In this document: positions 13,501 through 28,500 of the stretch, piece by piece
Layout of the letters: every line of letters starts with the position of its first letter
Numbering within the stretch: position 1 is the stretch's first letter
Source: Amborella trichopoda
Taxonomy: Eukaryota; Streptophyta; Magnoliopsida; Amborellales; Amborellaceae
DNA length: 64,000 bases
NCBI RefSeq assembly: GCF_000471905.2
Contig: NW_006498233.1
Span: 1,155,608 to 1,219,607 of the forward strand
Reading direction: 5' to 3'
Translations under genes and position numbers: made by a program
Notes under the pieces: model-generated
Databases searched by the model: none
The model's input: the letters and a program-made list of their open reading frames with translations, nothing else
What the model was told of the DNA's origin: nothing

Positions 13501-16500
13501 TTTTGGAATAAATATTAAAATTAAGAATTTCATACATTCTTTTGGAATTATTAATATTCAAAATAAATAGGATAACAGTTGAACATTAAATCAGCTTGAC
13601 ATAATAACTTTCCCAAAACAAAATCATTTTAACATTAGCACATGGTTATTTTCATTTTGGAACCAAAATACCAACTATAGACTAAAAGAAAAAACACAAA
13701 ATTATACATTCTAATGGAATAATTTGCTATTACTATTTTTTGAAAATATGTAATTATTATTTTTAAATAAATATTCATTATTATTTTGAAAATAATTATT
13801 ATATTATTAATTATTTTATACAATCAATTTTAATAAACTTCATACATCTATTATTGAATTGTATAGCAATTACAATATAATAATTCTTAGAAAAATATTA
13901 TACAGTTTATTGTAATAATTAATCAATTTAGTAATAACAAACATTTCAAAAAATTTATTTTACCAATGCATACACATGTATGTGTCAAGCAATAATCTCC
14001 ATGACCAAGAGAAAATACGGACATGGCAATACATGGGCAATAACACAAAACTCCATGATCACACCATTAATTAACTTAATGTCTTATCCAAATACGGACA
14101 TGGCAATAACACAAAACTCCATGATCACACCATGAATTAACTTAATGTCTTCTCCAAAACTAATTTCTTTCAAAATCCAGGGCAAAAGAATGATGCAGGG
14201 AAATAAAGACATAAATCATTAATATTTACAATATTAATAATTATTTTCAAATAACTATTACAAAATAGAACTTTTTTTTAAAATGTACATTCTATTAGAA
14301 ATTTGGAATAAATACTACAGTTACAAAAAAGAACTATAAATGTTAATTATTTTAAACATTGTATTTTAATAAATTGTATACATTCCATTGTTATATTGTA
14401 AAAAAATTATAATGCAAAATATAATAGTTGTAACAAACAATTGTACATTCTATTTCAATAATTAATAAACATAGCAATAACATACTTCTTTAAGAAAGTT
14501 TATTCTACAGAGAAATAAAATAGACAAAGTAGAATCAAGATAAATCAGAAAAGTTCAAGAAAAAATAACAGACTCCAAAAACTCAAACTACCTAATAAAT
14601 TTTACATCATAACATCAAAATAATGTTCATTTCAAAAAATGCGAGCATTCTTTTGCTGAAAAATGAGAATCGGGCCAAGAAAAATCAAGATACTTTGTTA
14701 CGATCTTAGGTGGTTTAAGGGCCTAACTTTCCGTGTTTCCATAACCCAAGGGTTTTGGGGCTCATAAGTTAAGTACCTAACATATTTAATGAGTAAAGGG
14801 AAAAAGAATCAAATTAACAATTATAACTGCCAACAAGATATCAAACTGATCCCCTAAGAAAATTTTACGGGTTATGAAAAATTTGTTTTCTCAAAAATGA
14901 TTTTTTTTGGGGCAAACCCTAAACCCTGTCAGTTTTGGGGCTATATCTATAGGACAATTGGTTTAGATCCATTAAATTGAAAAGTAGTAATGTAGAGTGA
15001 TGAATGAAGCTTCATTTGAACCAAAAAAAAAAAATTCAGAATCAACAATTTGCAAATTTTCAAGAACCCGAATATCACATGAAATGCCAAATTTAATAAA
15101 TAAAATATAAAAAATAATAAATACCTGCTGTGAAGAAATTAGGTCCCTTGTAGATCGCGACCACAAATTGTTAGCCCAAATACAAAGAAGAATTCAATGT
15201 TTGGCTGATTTCAGAAACAAGTAGAAGGAAACCTTAAATTCTTTCGGGCTAGATCCACGAAAAAATGGGTAAATCATCAAATTGAGCCTATAATCTTGTA
15301 GAAGGCTCGATTACGACCATTTAGAGCCAAATTTGAGAAAATTGGGTCCAAAAATGAAGGAGAATGGCGGTGTTTGACAGATTTCTCACACAACAGCAGA
15401 ACAAAAAAAATAGAAACCAAATTTTCAATCAAAAAAGGTAATTTTAGGTGAAATAATTCTAGAGAAAAGCATCTAGATGGCTCCAGCATCCAATCTACGG
15501 CTTCTTATAGCCCTCAGATCAACAATTTCATTGAATTATTGATCTGCAAAAGCTGGGAAAAGGGAAAACCTCCAAACAAAAAATGCTTTTACTATAAAAT
15601 CATTGTTTGACGATCCCTCCAAATCACAGTATAAGCGGACCGCCAGTTCTCTGACAAGAACCAGTAATCCAAGAGAAGATTCAACCAGTTTCCGACCATT
15701 AGGGAACCGGCCTAGCCTATAGCAATACCCAATCCTGTTTGGACGATTCTGATCTGGATCGGCATTTTTTAAACAATGCTACAAAATATATTCTATTGTA
15801 GAATAGTATACCACATAGTAAAGTACATCGTATATTATAGTTTAATGTATAGTACAGTAGTATCACGTATATGGTTATATGGTATGGTAGTATAAAGAAT
15901 ATTAGATTTATAAGAATTTATGTCAACAACTGAACACATGTGCTTCTAAAACTCAATTACATCGTAAAAGAATCTCAATCCCATGCTGGTGGAACCTCAA
16001 TCGGTTTACCCATGAACCTTTGGATATGATGCTAAAGAATATAGATACAATGCAACTCAGGATCTAGATCCCTAATAGGAAGGATCACAATTCCAAAGTT
16101 TAAAAAATTCTAGTGGAGCGAGGTCTTGCTCCTTAGAGCACAGAAGAGAGCTTCGACCCGCAATGGACCCTTGGTTGGGAGATCCCAACAACTATGAGCA
16201 AGATCTTACCCATATTACAGTAGTCAACACAAATACACTTCCAAGAAAGAGATCACCCACAAAATCACAGATACCATAAGAGAGCCTATATTATGTGACA
16301 CCTGATTCGAACATGAGACATATGATATGGATCATAGGACAGGCCCACAAAGTGATTCTACTAATTTTACCTCGAACTATGAGCAATATCTCAATGCCAT
16401 GCACTATAATACAAACAAAATTTTGACATCCAGCCGTCATTCACATCTCCATAATTTGTAAATTTATATTTACTAACGTTATTCATTTGAAACTCTTCAA

Positions 16501-19500
16501 TGCATTCATATCATGCTAAAATAGGATATGATACAATAGAAAGTTAAATAAGACAAAATAAAGCTTCTAAAGGAGTGAAGGACAAATTCAAGAACGCTTA
16601 CAGGCCTTAAAGTTGGCGGTGATAGAATATTTAATAACAAAGAAGAAGCATCTTGTACAAATGATTCAGGTGCGAAGTGCCTTGATATAGATGGTGAAAT
16701 TTTGCCAAGCCAAAGCTTCAGAAGATCCTTCTTTTCCATGGAAGTTACTCTGGATCTAATCAGTCATGCATAAGAAACATATTATAAATATTTCTAAAAT
16801 GGAAAGCACTAGTTAGAATTAAAACAGAAAACTATTTATGAGCACAAGGTACTTCGAAGTGATTTATAGCACTCTTCATTTGAATTAAGGCAGAAAGTTA
16901 TTTATGAGGAGGTACCTTTGAAATGACTTAGGCCACTCAATAGTTGGTTTCTCAACCTGCGCAATAAAACTTCGAATAGCTATGGCCAGTGATGCTTGAT
17001 AAGCTACAAGGTTCACAAATCTGTCATTCTATCATGAAATTTATGTAAGCTGTTGTATATATGAACCACATAAGGAATCAAGCAGTTACCATGGAGTGAA
17101 AACTGTTGGGTCCGTAAAATTCTCTGAATAAATGAATCAGAAACTCCAAGAATATCAAGGCATTTCACCTTTCAAGTCATAAGATATAACAATCACACAT
17201 CACATAGGATAACAAAAACTATAAAACCACATATCAATGAAAATAAACATTCAAACTTGTACTATAAAGACTTACAGTTTTTTCCATCAAAGCGTCATGA
17301 TAATGCAGATTTAGAAAGTTCTCGTAAATCCCATCCATAATCAGCTCGTAGTCTCCACTAAATGTCAAATTTTGAGCAAAGCCAAGTCAAATATGAAATA
17401 ATGATAACCTATACAGAAGTAGAAATGCCTATCATGAAATCCCATCTTACTGGTTTGAAATGAGGTCATGAAGATGATCGAAATCCTTGTGTAAATTTTT
17501 ACAGTCATTTCTAGTAGCCCTCTCAACTTTCACTTTTCTCTTTTGGAAAACCTGCAAAATGTTTTTAGATGCAAAGTTTAACCATAGACGATGTAACAGA
17601 ATTGACAACAATGTATTATATATGAATGAAGAGCAAAAAAAAAATAAAAACCATTCGTAACTACAAAAACTTTACCTCCTTCCAAACATCAAAAATACTT
17701 CTCGACATGTCCTTTCGACCAATTACTTGGGACCCAATGTCTACCTAAGCATGAATGGAACATAGTTTTCAATACCCAAACGAGATCCATATATTCATAA
17801 CAAAGTAAAATAAAGGGTTGAATATGACAATCTTACAGTGTTCAGATTCTCTTTCTTCTTGTAAAGAAATTGAAGCGCGTTTAGACATGAACGTATATCA
17901 CATTCTGCAGAACAAACAAACCAAGAAAATAAAAAGAAGCATCTCTAAGTGCACGAAGTCTATATTAGAGAGAGGGTGGTAAAAGAAACCATCAAATCAA
18001 ACATCCTCAGAATGTATTTACTAAAGGAATTGGAAAGAATATAATTAAATCCTTTTATTCACAAGAATACAAATTTTGATCGAAATTCCAAATTAGGAGG
18101 CGGAGCTTTAGATTATGGGGTTTTCCACTAATATTCTTTATATTTGGAAGTGTGGCCAGCATGATTGTAGTTCAAAGGTATAATCACTTTTGGCCCTTTA
18201 GGAAACAAACGCACTTGATATAATAGTGGGGCATCCCTGAGTCATTTATTATTTGTCTCATATGTACATTAATTGAAAATAATTCAGCTGGTTACTCTCA
18301 CTTGTATGGTTGATCAGTTCTGAAGCAAGTCCTGATGCCTAAGGCATACAACTCAAGGCGATGTCAACCAGTGTACTAAAGCCTTGCGACCAAGACAAAA
18401 ATTAAAGAGAGAGAAAGAGAGAATGAAACAGATAAAATATAATTTGCATTGGGACATACACTTCACAAGAAGCATAAGCAATTGCCCCCATTTCCTGGTT
18501 AGCCATCAAGCATAAGGTTCTTTAAGTTACTAAAAACGCTTCAATGTAAAATGTAAAAGCGCGATAGGAAATGAAATAAAACAATGAAACAATAAGAACC
18601 AGAGTGAATTATTCTTTTCAATTAAGGAAAAACCATACAATCCCGTATACCCCATCAGGAGCAAACCATATTGGTCCTCCTTATACCAGTTCACGGCCAA
18701 CAAACATCTCTGTTAATCTTACAAGCTGTTATTCATGATTTTCTTCCAAAAAAAACACAAGAAATAATCAAAAAGGATTTCCAAAGAATTTATCGAGTTC
18801 AATTCTAGTCCATCATGCCAATGATATGCAAATCACATGGAATGGCCAATTTGATCATGTTTGGCTTAAAGAACCAAAACTGCAGTGGCAAGGATACTGC
18901 AAAATCATACAAAACTGACTCAACCCTAAACTACAAATCAAAATTTCATAACAGTTGGGGGGACCAGTCATAGATTTCTCAAGACAAAAGGAATAAAAGC
19001 GTCGACCTCAGTTTTGGTTTCATGAAAAACAACGTTTCAATTTCATGAACAATAATGTAGCACCCAAACCATCCAATTGAAACCACAGAATTGCATGGAC
19101 CATGCTATTCAGAATCAATACAAAGCAGGAATTAATATCAAATTTTATAGATCAAGGATTATAACAGTAATCTATAATTACCCATTTTATCAACATAAGT
19201 AAAAGAATAAGCCTAGTTTCCAGATAAAAAAATCTGAAATTATTCTCATCATTTCTCTTAAGGCGAAGATATTCTCACAAACTAGACTTGAATCCCTTAA
19301 GCTCACCAGTATATTCAGCAAGGGCAGTAAGTCCCAACGCACTAGTCTTGAATCCCTCCTTTTTGCATATATATTTAAGCCTGTCCGAGTCATTTGTTAT
19401 ATATTCAGCACAGATACTAAAAAGTGATAGCTTGAATATTAACAATGTTAACTCTCATCATGTTATATTCCAATGTTAGTCTTCCGAACTATTAGACTCA

Positions 19501-22500
19501 ATGTGCAACCATGTATTGCAAATGTGGGTACCTTTTAACCACACGACTAATGCTTGGCTGCACAAATGTGTGAACCCTGTAAAGAGCACCAAAAAAGTTA
19601 GAAAAATAGAATAAAAAAGAACAGCATATGGAATGAAATTAATATTCCGATCAAATTAAAACGACCATTGAAAACAAAATAGTGCAGCAAGAGATACAAA
19701 CTAGCACTGCAAACGAATATGTAAGTAAAACAAAATATGCAAGCTCAACTAAAACAGACATTTGAATTGAACAAAAGAAATACTTACGTGGCGATTTGAC
19801 GCAATGGCCGCAAAGCAGGAGTATAAAGGTCATTGCAGATGCAAATTATCTTCAAAGAAATTGCTCATCAAAAACAGAAATGAAAACTATTAAATTATAT
19901 TCAACTACTGAAAATGGAAAATGTGGTACTTACAGGCCTTGAAAGTCTTGTAATTTTATTAGTTTTAGGAGATCCCTTCCTTGTGGAACTCTTCTCTGGC
20001 TGTGATTGATCAAGGATACCTCCTTTTCCTGCAATAGATTTCTTTTCAGCAGCCAACTGCAAAATCATTTGAGTTTCCAGCAGTCAAAATAATATTCATC
20101 GAGGAAAAGACATAATGTTTGAGAAATTTAGAGTTACAACATTATGAATTTCATCATTTGCAAAAGTAACGGTAGCTGTTCCAAAGGTCAAACTCAAATC
20201 AATGATGCAAGTCACTGAGCTGGCTCAAAATTATCTGAATTGGCTAGGAATCTAGTCTCTGATTCTGGATGGCCACAAACCAGAGACTCACCCTAGTTTG
20301 ATAAGAATCACTTGGTTCACAAGAGTGAGCTGGATAGTTCACTATACAGACTCAGGCATTTCCCAAGTCCCGACTGATTCGTGGGGAATCAATCGAATCA
20401 CACCTAAAACCCCTTCTTGGAGGTTTCTCCGCCTAAGCACAATGTTTAGCACTTCTATCTCCAAACAGGGCTCATTTGGGGCTATTTCAACCCCAAATTT
20501 GAGCCTCCTACCCTTTTTTGCATCTATAACAAGATCTACAACAATTTTTTGTCAATCAAAAAGCCATAATTTTCCAAAATTAAAAGAATCCATAATTGAG
20601 GTCGATGTTTTGTTACTCATCTCGGGCCTTGGACTCAACCCTAGCCCGAGTCGAATAACTCGAGTGAGTCCAAGTAGGCCCCTGAGTCCTATAAGAATAG
20701 GTAAAGCTGAATTTTTATAGAAAGGCAATATGGCACCTGCCTGAGCAATATAGAGGCCACATGGCAATAGAGGTGCTAGGTGAGATGGCCAAGGAAAAAG
20801 GTTTTTAAATGCTCAAAAATTTTTAGAGAGAATGATAAATGTAATTATTTTAGAGAGGGGAAGACCACTCCACAGAGAGAACTTTTAATGGCAGTCATCT
20901 AATACAGCCCATAGTAACCAAAATCTCTCACACATAGAGCACAATTTCGATTCGGATTGCTGATTCAGCAATTCCAACGAGGAATCTTCGTAGAATCCAT
21001 TTCCATGAATTCAAGAATACTTATAAAATCTTGTTTCCAATACTTATTAATTCTTAATTCTGCAATTATTGAATCTCGAATCTACTTTTGTCAAATCTAT
21101 ATTCCAAATAGCGATATTCGATTGGATTGTTTCGAATCCAAATTCCTAAACATCAAGCACCGCGATTCTTAGATGCAAGAGAAAACGAATTAATCAAACA
21201 TTTAATCCTGCTTCCACCCTCCTAGAGTCTCAATCTGATTTTTTTTTGGGAATTGTAATACCACAAAATTCAAATACTAATGTTCTAGGTGCACAAATAT
21301 GTGACTTGTGGATTGGTTCAAATATTCATGGAATTTGATTTGTGTTATTTGGAAACCGGAGTCGATGTCTCCCATAGCTCATATGTGCTCCTATAGTTCA
21401 AAATCTCTATCACTCTTTATCCATGTTCGGGCTTGATGTTTAGACTTGCAATTTTCCCATGACATTACAGTCAAAATGTGAATGTAAGTCAAAAAGGAAA
21501 AAAACACTACAGTCAAGAAGGCTTGCTATTTTCTAAAAGTAATCAGAATAGATATTTAGGTTCGATTTGGAACACGTTTCTAATAGTGCTAAGAGTTGCT
21601 CGGATTACGTTTCTATTAGAGTGCTTGGATTCTCTACCCTTTTTAAAATACAGTTAGTAAAGAGTTTTACGTTCAAATAGAGTTACATTCAGGTCAAATC
21701 TCAATTCTTACAAAGTAGGAATCTTGTTTCCCATGATACTCCTTGTACGGACATCAATTCCAAAAATAAGAATCTTCAAGCCAACTGCAATTCTCATTCC
21801 TAAAACAATTTGGAATCTCAAGCGTTTCCAACAAATATGATACAACAGTGGTGGTCCTCTCATACAGCCTCTTACACATCAGTGGTTTCTCCCAATACCA
21901 TTGTTGGAGCTTCTTAATGCACCCTCCTTTATTTCTTTAATACTTTAATCAAGACGTTTTTAGTGATATTCTCAATGGAGAACAGAAGTAGAGGGAGAAA
22001 TAAATGAACTATAGAAGCTTTGATTTTTAGAGAGAAGAAAAGGTCATGCAATTGAAATGGGCAAGAGTTCAAACTCTTATCTCTATGGCGTCTACATGCT
22101 AGGGGACCTGAGGCAGTGAGTGACAACATTACCAAGGGTTTCTAAAAGAAATACCAAAGAGAGAACATTAAAAAAAAATGCCGAGAGAGAATCCAAGGTT
22201 TTGTAAAGTTGCAGCGGGAAATATAGAAAGCTGGTCTTCAAAAAAAATTGCATAGAGAAAGAATCTGAGGTTTTTTAATGTTGCAGAGCCAGATATAGAA
22301 AAGAGGATTTTAAAAGGAAACTGAAAGAGAGAGAGAGAGAGAGAGAGACAAAAAGAAGGGTCGTGTTGTGTCTTTTAAAGAGAGAAAAGTAGTGCCCTTT
22401 CGATTGGATTTGTAGCCTTTAAAGGCCTAAAGAGCATATAAACAAAATTAATTATAGTGGACTTCGTACTTCAATGCAAGTTTATGCATTTGACTTGACC

Positions 22501-25500
22501 TAGTGTGGGGCAGTTTATGGCCCATTATGTTTAAAACCCTTACCCATGGGCATAGGCGATACTGTTGAGGGTTTATTGTGGGTCCCCTAAGGTGGGAGAG
22601 ATGTCCCACAATATTCTTTATAGTCCAGAAGAATTGTGTGATCTCCTGTGTACTACGGAAGGACCTGTGAGAGCGACGGCCAAATCCTCTATAAACTCCC
22701 ACACAGCATGGCATGTGCATATGAAAACCGCAATTTGGCAAGCAACCTTGTATAGAGAGATACGTGTACATGTACATAGAGAGCCCCCTTGAACTATAAA
22801 TAATTTTTTATTTACTCTTAAGGGGGGGAACCTTAATCCGAATACTACGACTATGGTTCTATTATCTATTGGCTAACTTTGACAGGCCAATTATGAGTCC
22901 CTGCACTTGACTATGAGTCATGGATCCCGTTGGTTTAGTTTGATAAGACAATAGTGGATCATGGATCTTGGCATGCGTGGGCATTGGAATGCCCTGTCAT
23001 TCACTTGTTTTTGACCTATTAGGTACCAATCACATCCATTATGTTTTTCTTAGTGTTTTAAATTTTTAAGGACGTCAGAAATATCGATTTCAATTAAAAT
23101 TGTGTTTCTATGATTTTTGCGACTTTTCATAATTTTAAAAATATTTTTATTTGATTAAAATGTGAGTGGAAACCAATTCTCTTGACTTTGATTACAATGT
23201 AGACAAATACAAGCCAATACAACTTAAAATTTTTCAATACAACTTGCAAAATCAAATTACAGCAAGATCACTACAACTATGGTGAGCTATTGACTTCCAA
23301 ATACACTCAAATGAGAGGATACAACTCAAATAGGATCCCTTGCGCATGAATAAAACAAGCCATAAAAGGAGATCATCAAACTACACATGTATATTGTGCA
23401 CTTGAAAATTCAATACTACTCAAAATTACAAGGCAAAATTACACATCAATAAACTCATGAAAACCTATCACAACATAATCTCCATTACATTAACATACAT
23501 ATGCTCAAATGTGCAATGCATCATGACCATGGGAAGCAATCGAGCTCTTGGGTGCCCGGTTTGCAGCCTTGGGTTTTTGTTATGTATCATTGGGCATACC
23601 TCAAAATAGGGCTAATTCAACATATATAAGTGGGAAGTCAAGCATCTACTGATACACAAAACATGGAAGGATTTGTAGAGATTTAAAGATCAAATCAAGT
23701 GGGAAAATCGTAGGAGAAAACCAGGCTTTCAAAACATAAAACTGGTTCAATTGAGTTCACAATTTGGCTCTCAAAATTTTAACATAGTCTCCTCTTATGA
23801 AATCAACAATTTAAGAGGTCAAGGAAAAGATCTAAATGACTAATATGATCATGAAAAACTCAAAGATATATCAGCCAAAATTACTCCAAATTCAAGGATG
23901 AAAACTCATGGAAAACTATATCAAAAGGTGCATGGATGAAGCCTTTGACTATATGGATCAAGAGAGATCAACGATGATTCAAATGATCATATATCTAATC
24001 ATCAAATGATGAAGAAATGTTATTGTAATTGAGAATTTACAGCAAGGACAAACTAAAGCAATCAATGGAAATAGAAAAGATCTTACTCAATTGTTGAAGA
24101 CTTGAAGACTAGATCATCCATGGCTTAAAATTGAGCTTTAGATCACTATTAATAGAGTAGCATAAGACCTTCAATGGAGGATTTTTGGAGAGAGAAAGGA
24201 AGAGGGAGTCTAGCTTTGGGCATACCACTTTTGGAGGGAAAATTGTGAAGTGAACTCATGTGAGAAATGAAGGCTCAAGGGGATATTTATAAGCCTCTAA
24301 CCCTCAAGTGTAGAGATGCTTCTAGATGGATGAATCTTGGCCCTCCATGTTATCTGCCAATGGCTAAAAAGAGAGGCTTGTTCCTAGCTGACTATCCACC
24401 TCATGCCATTAAGATGAGTGGTATGGATTTAAACACTTTTCTCCTCCTCTAATTCACTCCAATTTTCCTTGTTATTAAAATACACATGCTCTTTACATTT
24501 AATAAAACGAAAACCAAGATGGACGGTATTACCCTTATGATAATTTGTCAAATATTCCAGCAAAAAGCAAATCTCAAAAGTTCCTCCATTTTATAAGAGC
24601 ATGTAGGGCTAATGAAATCATGCTACATAAATTAAGTGGTTAATTGTACATTTACCATATACCCTTAAGTTTAGGCTTGTAATTAATCCTCCACACATGT
24701 GCACAAACCCCTTGCTTAAAGCACTAAACATGTACTAAAATAATTTTTTCAAAGAGTCAATATTTCATAAAATGCCATAATTCAATATCCGTAAGTTAAA
24801 ACAACAAATAACGTAAAGACATGGGGGTCCCTTGTGGGTTTGACGTCACCCCCACAACATCTCCACGTGGGGGGGGGCGTGGGACCCCCCAAGCTAACAC
24901 GTCAATACCCATTGGCCATTTGGGTGTCTCGTGTGGGTCCTAGATGACCGTCTTTGTTTGTCATTTCTTTCAAACAATTTTGAAAAAGAGACTTTCTTGC
25001 CCAAAAAAACCCAGAAAATTCTCATAAATCCCTAAAAATCATTTTAATGATTTTCCATCAAAATAAATCAATTTCGAATTGATTAAAAATAGTTACAAGG
25101 AAAATTAGGATTTTTGAAGTTGAATTACGAAAAAAAGCACTACACTCGACTAGATCCAAAATCCAAAAGCCACCTTCTCAGTTTGACCCAACATACTCAT
25201 GTCCCACAGCTTATAAGCACGGGCTCATGATCTCAACCTATCAAAGTCAAACCGATGTGCCACTCTGAATCCCCAAATATAAGTGGATTTCCAGTACACC
25301 CCCAAAAGGAGATGCGCACACATGGTGCGTGGTGTGGGGGTCCTCTATTGGCACATGTGCATAGCTCTAACCAGTGGATCCCTGAAAGAGCGGCTTCCCA
25401 TGCATTCGATTGTATATGCACATGCTACGAAAAGGTTCTCAGAGTCAGGGATTTAGGCCAATGTCTCTATTGGCCCTAACCTTCCCGTACAGGGCTCGTT

Positions 25501-28500
25501 GTCATCATGCTCATATGCAAATCGAATAGCCATGGTCCATCACTCATTCGTGAGGCACAAACATAACAGCCAACCCCAACTAAGAGATAACCCTCAACCC
25601 TCTCGGTACCTCCCATGCATATAAATCTCCTCATGACTTAATCGGGGTTCCATGACTCTTGATCCCGATGCGCCAAGATCCTAGAGTCATGTCGCTCTTT
25701 TACTTCCACTGAAGTTAAAAACCATTGAAAATATCAGAATTTAAGGTTTGGAAAGGAAATAATTCCAACATAAAAACCCCCTAAAGGCTATTTCTAACCA
25801 AATGGGTAATTCAGAAATATTGTTTTAAATAGGTCGGATCCATGTGGAGGGGCTAAGGACCAAGCCGCCACACATGTGGGGCCCATATGGGGTGGCCGTC
25901 GGGCCCACATAGGTCACACGCCCCATCAAGTGGGTCGCCCTATTATTTGGGGATTTTTTAATTGTGTTTTGTTTAAAATGAAATTCTTGTTATGATCCTA
26001 AAATATTTTCTTTGTGGAAAAATTGTTCGAACAATTATGTTTAGATCTAGATACTCTTTGACAAATTTTAAATTAATTTCAATTTCTAATTATTTCTTTG
26101 CGAGAAAAAAGGAATTATAATCTAGATTGTTCTAGAAGATAAATGTGATTGGTCATAGATCTAGATTGATTAGAAGTGGATATGGGTCAAATCTCAGGGG
26201 ATAAGGTTTCTAATATTTTCCCTTCATCATGATGGCTGATTTTAAGGATGAATGGCTCAGATTTATCTTCTCACCCCACAGATTACCTAAATATTTTGAA
26301 TACAGCTGAATCCTAATCTAATTGGGACTCCCCTAGGACCCCTGAGCCTATAAATAGAGGAGGATCACCATTCATTCTCTACACCAGTTCTCTCTCTCCC
26401 CTTTCTTCCTCCATGCCACCATCTCTTTCATCTCTCTCTTTCTAGCTCCTCTCTCTTCTCTCTAAAAGGCTAGCACGCCATCCCCCATAAGGCACGCACC
26501 TCAAAAAGAGAGCCAAGAAGAGGGCCATGCCCAGCCCTAATTTAGATTAAGGGAGGTGCCATCTTGCAGCATGTCCCAAGATGAAATCCTATTTGTGACC
26601 CATGCTACCAACCCCATAGTTTTCAGATAAGGGCGTTCCAAATGTGCTTCATGATTTTAGATTGTGGATTCAACAGTGTCCATAATCACGTGCACCATAG
26701 GTCAGCTGATTGGGTGTGGGGTGTGATAAGCCCTAAGGGGAAAACCCTAGGCAAAAGGAGAAGTGCCACCTTGCGGCATGCGCCAAGGTGAAATCCTAAT
26801 TGTGACCCATGCTCCCAGCCCCATAGTTTCTAGATAGGGGCATTCCAGACATAGTTGTTGGGTACAGCAACGGGAACAGATCTGGGATCTGGGGTGGGAT
26901 CGGCAGATCAAAGCTATATTGAAGATCCTTGTGTTAAGATAGATGCCCGTACAAAGGTCAGGATAAAGGTCCACGTGTGTTGGGGGTCTAGCTCTTTTAT
27001 TATATAGAATCGAGAATTATTATATAAAGGTGTAAGTCCAAGGGCATTTTTTTGAGTTTCTTAACTCAGGGAGTGCATTACTAAAAGTGGTCCAAAATAT
27101 TATGGAGCGAGGAATAACTTTTATAGGAAGAAGCTCCATTTTCTTAGAACACGAGTTCCTCGTGCAGGTAATAAAGATCTGTGGCTTTAAAATATAGCTC
27201 TTGGCATTGTTAACCAATAACATGTAGGCTTAGTCCTTCTATGAAATAAATAAAGAACTTTAAAGTGATCACATATTGGTAGGATCTGGATGCCATATAT
27301 GGCGATTCTTGTGTTCCGTTATTTTGAAATCTAGATCCCAATGCACTCTAGAGCCCGAACCATAAGACTAGGGAACTAGATCCTATAATGTTTAGGTATG
27401 CGAAACTAAATTGTAAGGAACCTGTTCCCTTATAAGATGGAGCAAGATCCCGAAAACATTACATTGAGTTTCAGACGAGATCTGCTGCGAGATCGAGAGA
27501 ATCAAGGTTTTGCAAGGGATAGCCAAGCAAGGGAGGAGATCCCAGTGACTATGGTTCTAGATGTGCTTCATGATTTTAGATTGTGGATTCAGAAAGTGCC
27601 CGTAATCACATGCACCATAGGTCAGGTGATCGGGTGTGGGGTGTGTTAATCCCTAAGGGGATAGCCCTCGCAAAAGTCAATAAGTCTTCCCTCAATTTTT
27701 TTTTTTATCCTTGAAATATTTTTGCTTTCTAAAATTATTAGTTTGTATTCAGTTTGAATAAGGTTTATTTTGGCAGTAAGGTTTAAAGATCCTAGATTGT
27801 GGCAGGTTTATGTTTAGGAAAATGTTTTGATTGGGTGGCAGCCCTATCAACATAAGCACCTCAAAACTCACTAAAAATTACAGTTCTAGCATTGAAAAAC
27901 CTTCAAATCAAACTCGGCCTTGATCGTTATGGCTATGAAAAAAATTAGAATTTCATCCCTAAAAATAGTGTATATTGTAACACATTATCCAACCTATCCA
28001 TTTCGCCCTAAAAATAAGTGTTCATAAATCCGCAAGATCTGTACTATTTTTTTAGCGTGAAATTCCATAGAAATTGATTTTAGAGCCATCATTGAGATTT
28101 TGATGCCCAAAGTGCTTTTCAAACATGGACACGAGATGAGGCATTACATTGTTTTAATAAAGTCTAGGTCTTATAGAAACTGCATCCTTATTGTTATTGC
28201 ATTTGTGGTATCTGTAAGTAGAATTTCCGGCAATAATTAAAAAAATATATATATTTTTTAATTTATAGCTTGGAATTCTAGATAGCCACTTTTTAATTTC
28301 CCTTGTGATTTGGAAAGTAAAAGAGATGACATGGTGTAATTTAAAGAGAGCAAGAGAGTTTTCTTTCGCAGTAAGAGAGAGAGGCTCAGGTGTGTCTAAT
28401 AATGCTGGCCTTTTTTAAAAAAAATTGTAATTCTTTTATGGATTTTTGCTGTAGACGAGTTGGGCACCCAAACTCACTACATCATGGTACACAAAATGGG

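Larger units (their letters stand above)
8416..16195 (-). mobile_element. hAT DNA transposon, about 7.8 kb, in CTF18 intron 20
   Basis: The left end reads ATAGTTGTTGG (8416) and the right end reads CCAACAACTAT (ending 16195), an 11-bp terminal inverted repeat followed on both sides by GGGATCT-like sequence. The 7-mer AGCAAGA lies just outside both ends (8409-8415 and 16197-16203); as 8-mers, TAGCAAGA and GAGCAAGA differ at one base. This fits the 8-bp target duplication of hAT elements. Subterminal zones are rich in short TAGTATA/TATACTA motifs (about 8690-9140 and 15780-15905), a possible transposase-binding layout. The interior holds a decayed transposase on the minus strand and at least one nested element. 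Nearly all of intron 20 is this insertion. Confidence 0.75.
22411..28288 (+). mobile_element. Long LTR-like repeat R1, copy 1, in CTF18 intron 9
   Basis: Begins TGTAGCCTTTAAAGG and ends near GATAGCCA. It aligns in order with 30159-33344. Removing three insertions (23161-25724, 26850-27553, and about 27838-28185) and one internal duplication leaves about 2 kb, the same as copy 2 without its insertion. A TATA box TATAAATAG at 26349-26357 is followed by a CT-rich leader, as in an LTR promoter. Segment 26560-26760 is repeated at 26761-26849 plus 27554-27660, an internal tandem duplication that was later split by a hAT insertion. I see no coding sequence and no clean target duplication, so a solo LTR is the best reading but is not proven. 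Confidence 0.6.
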
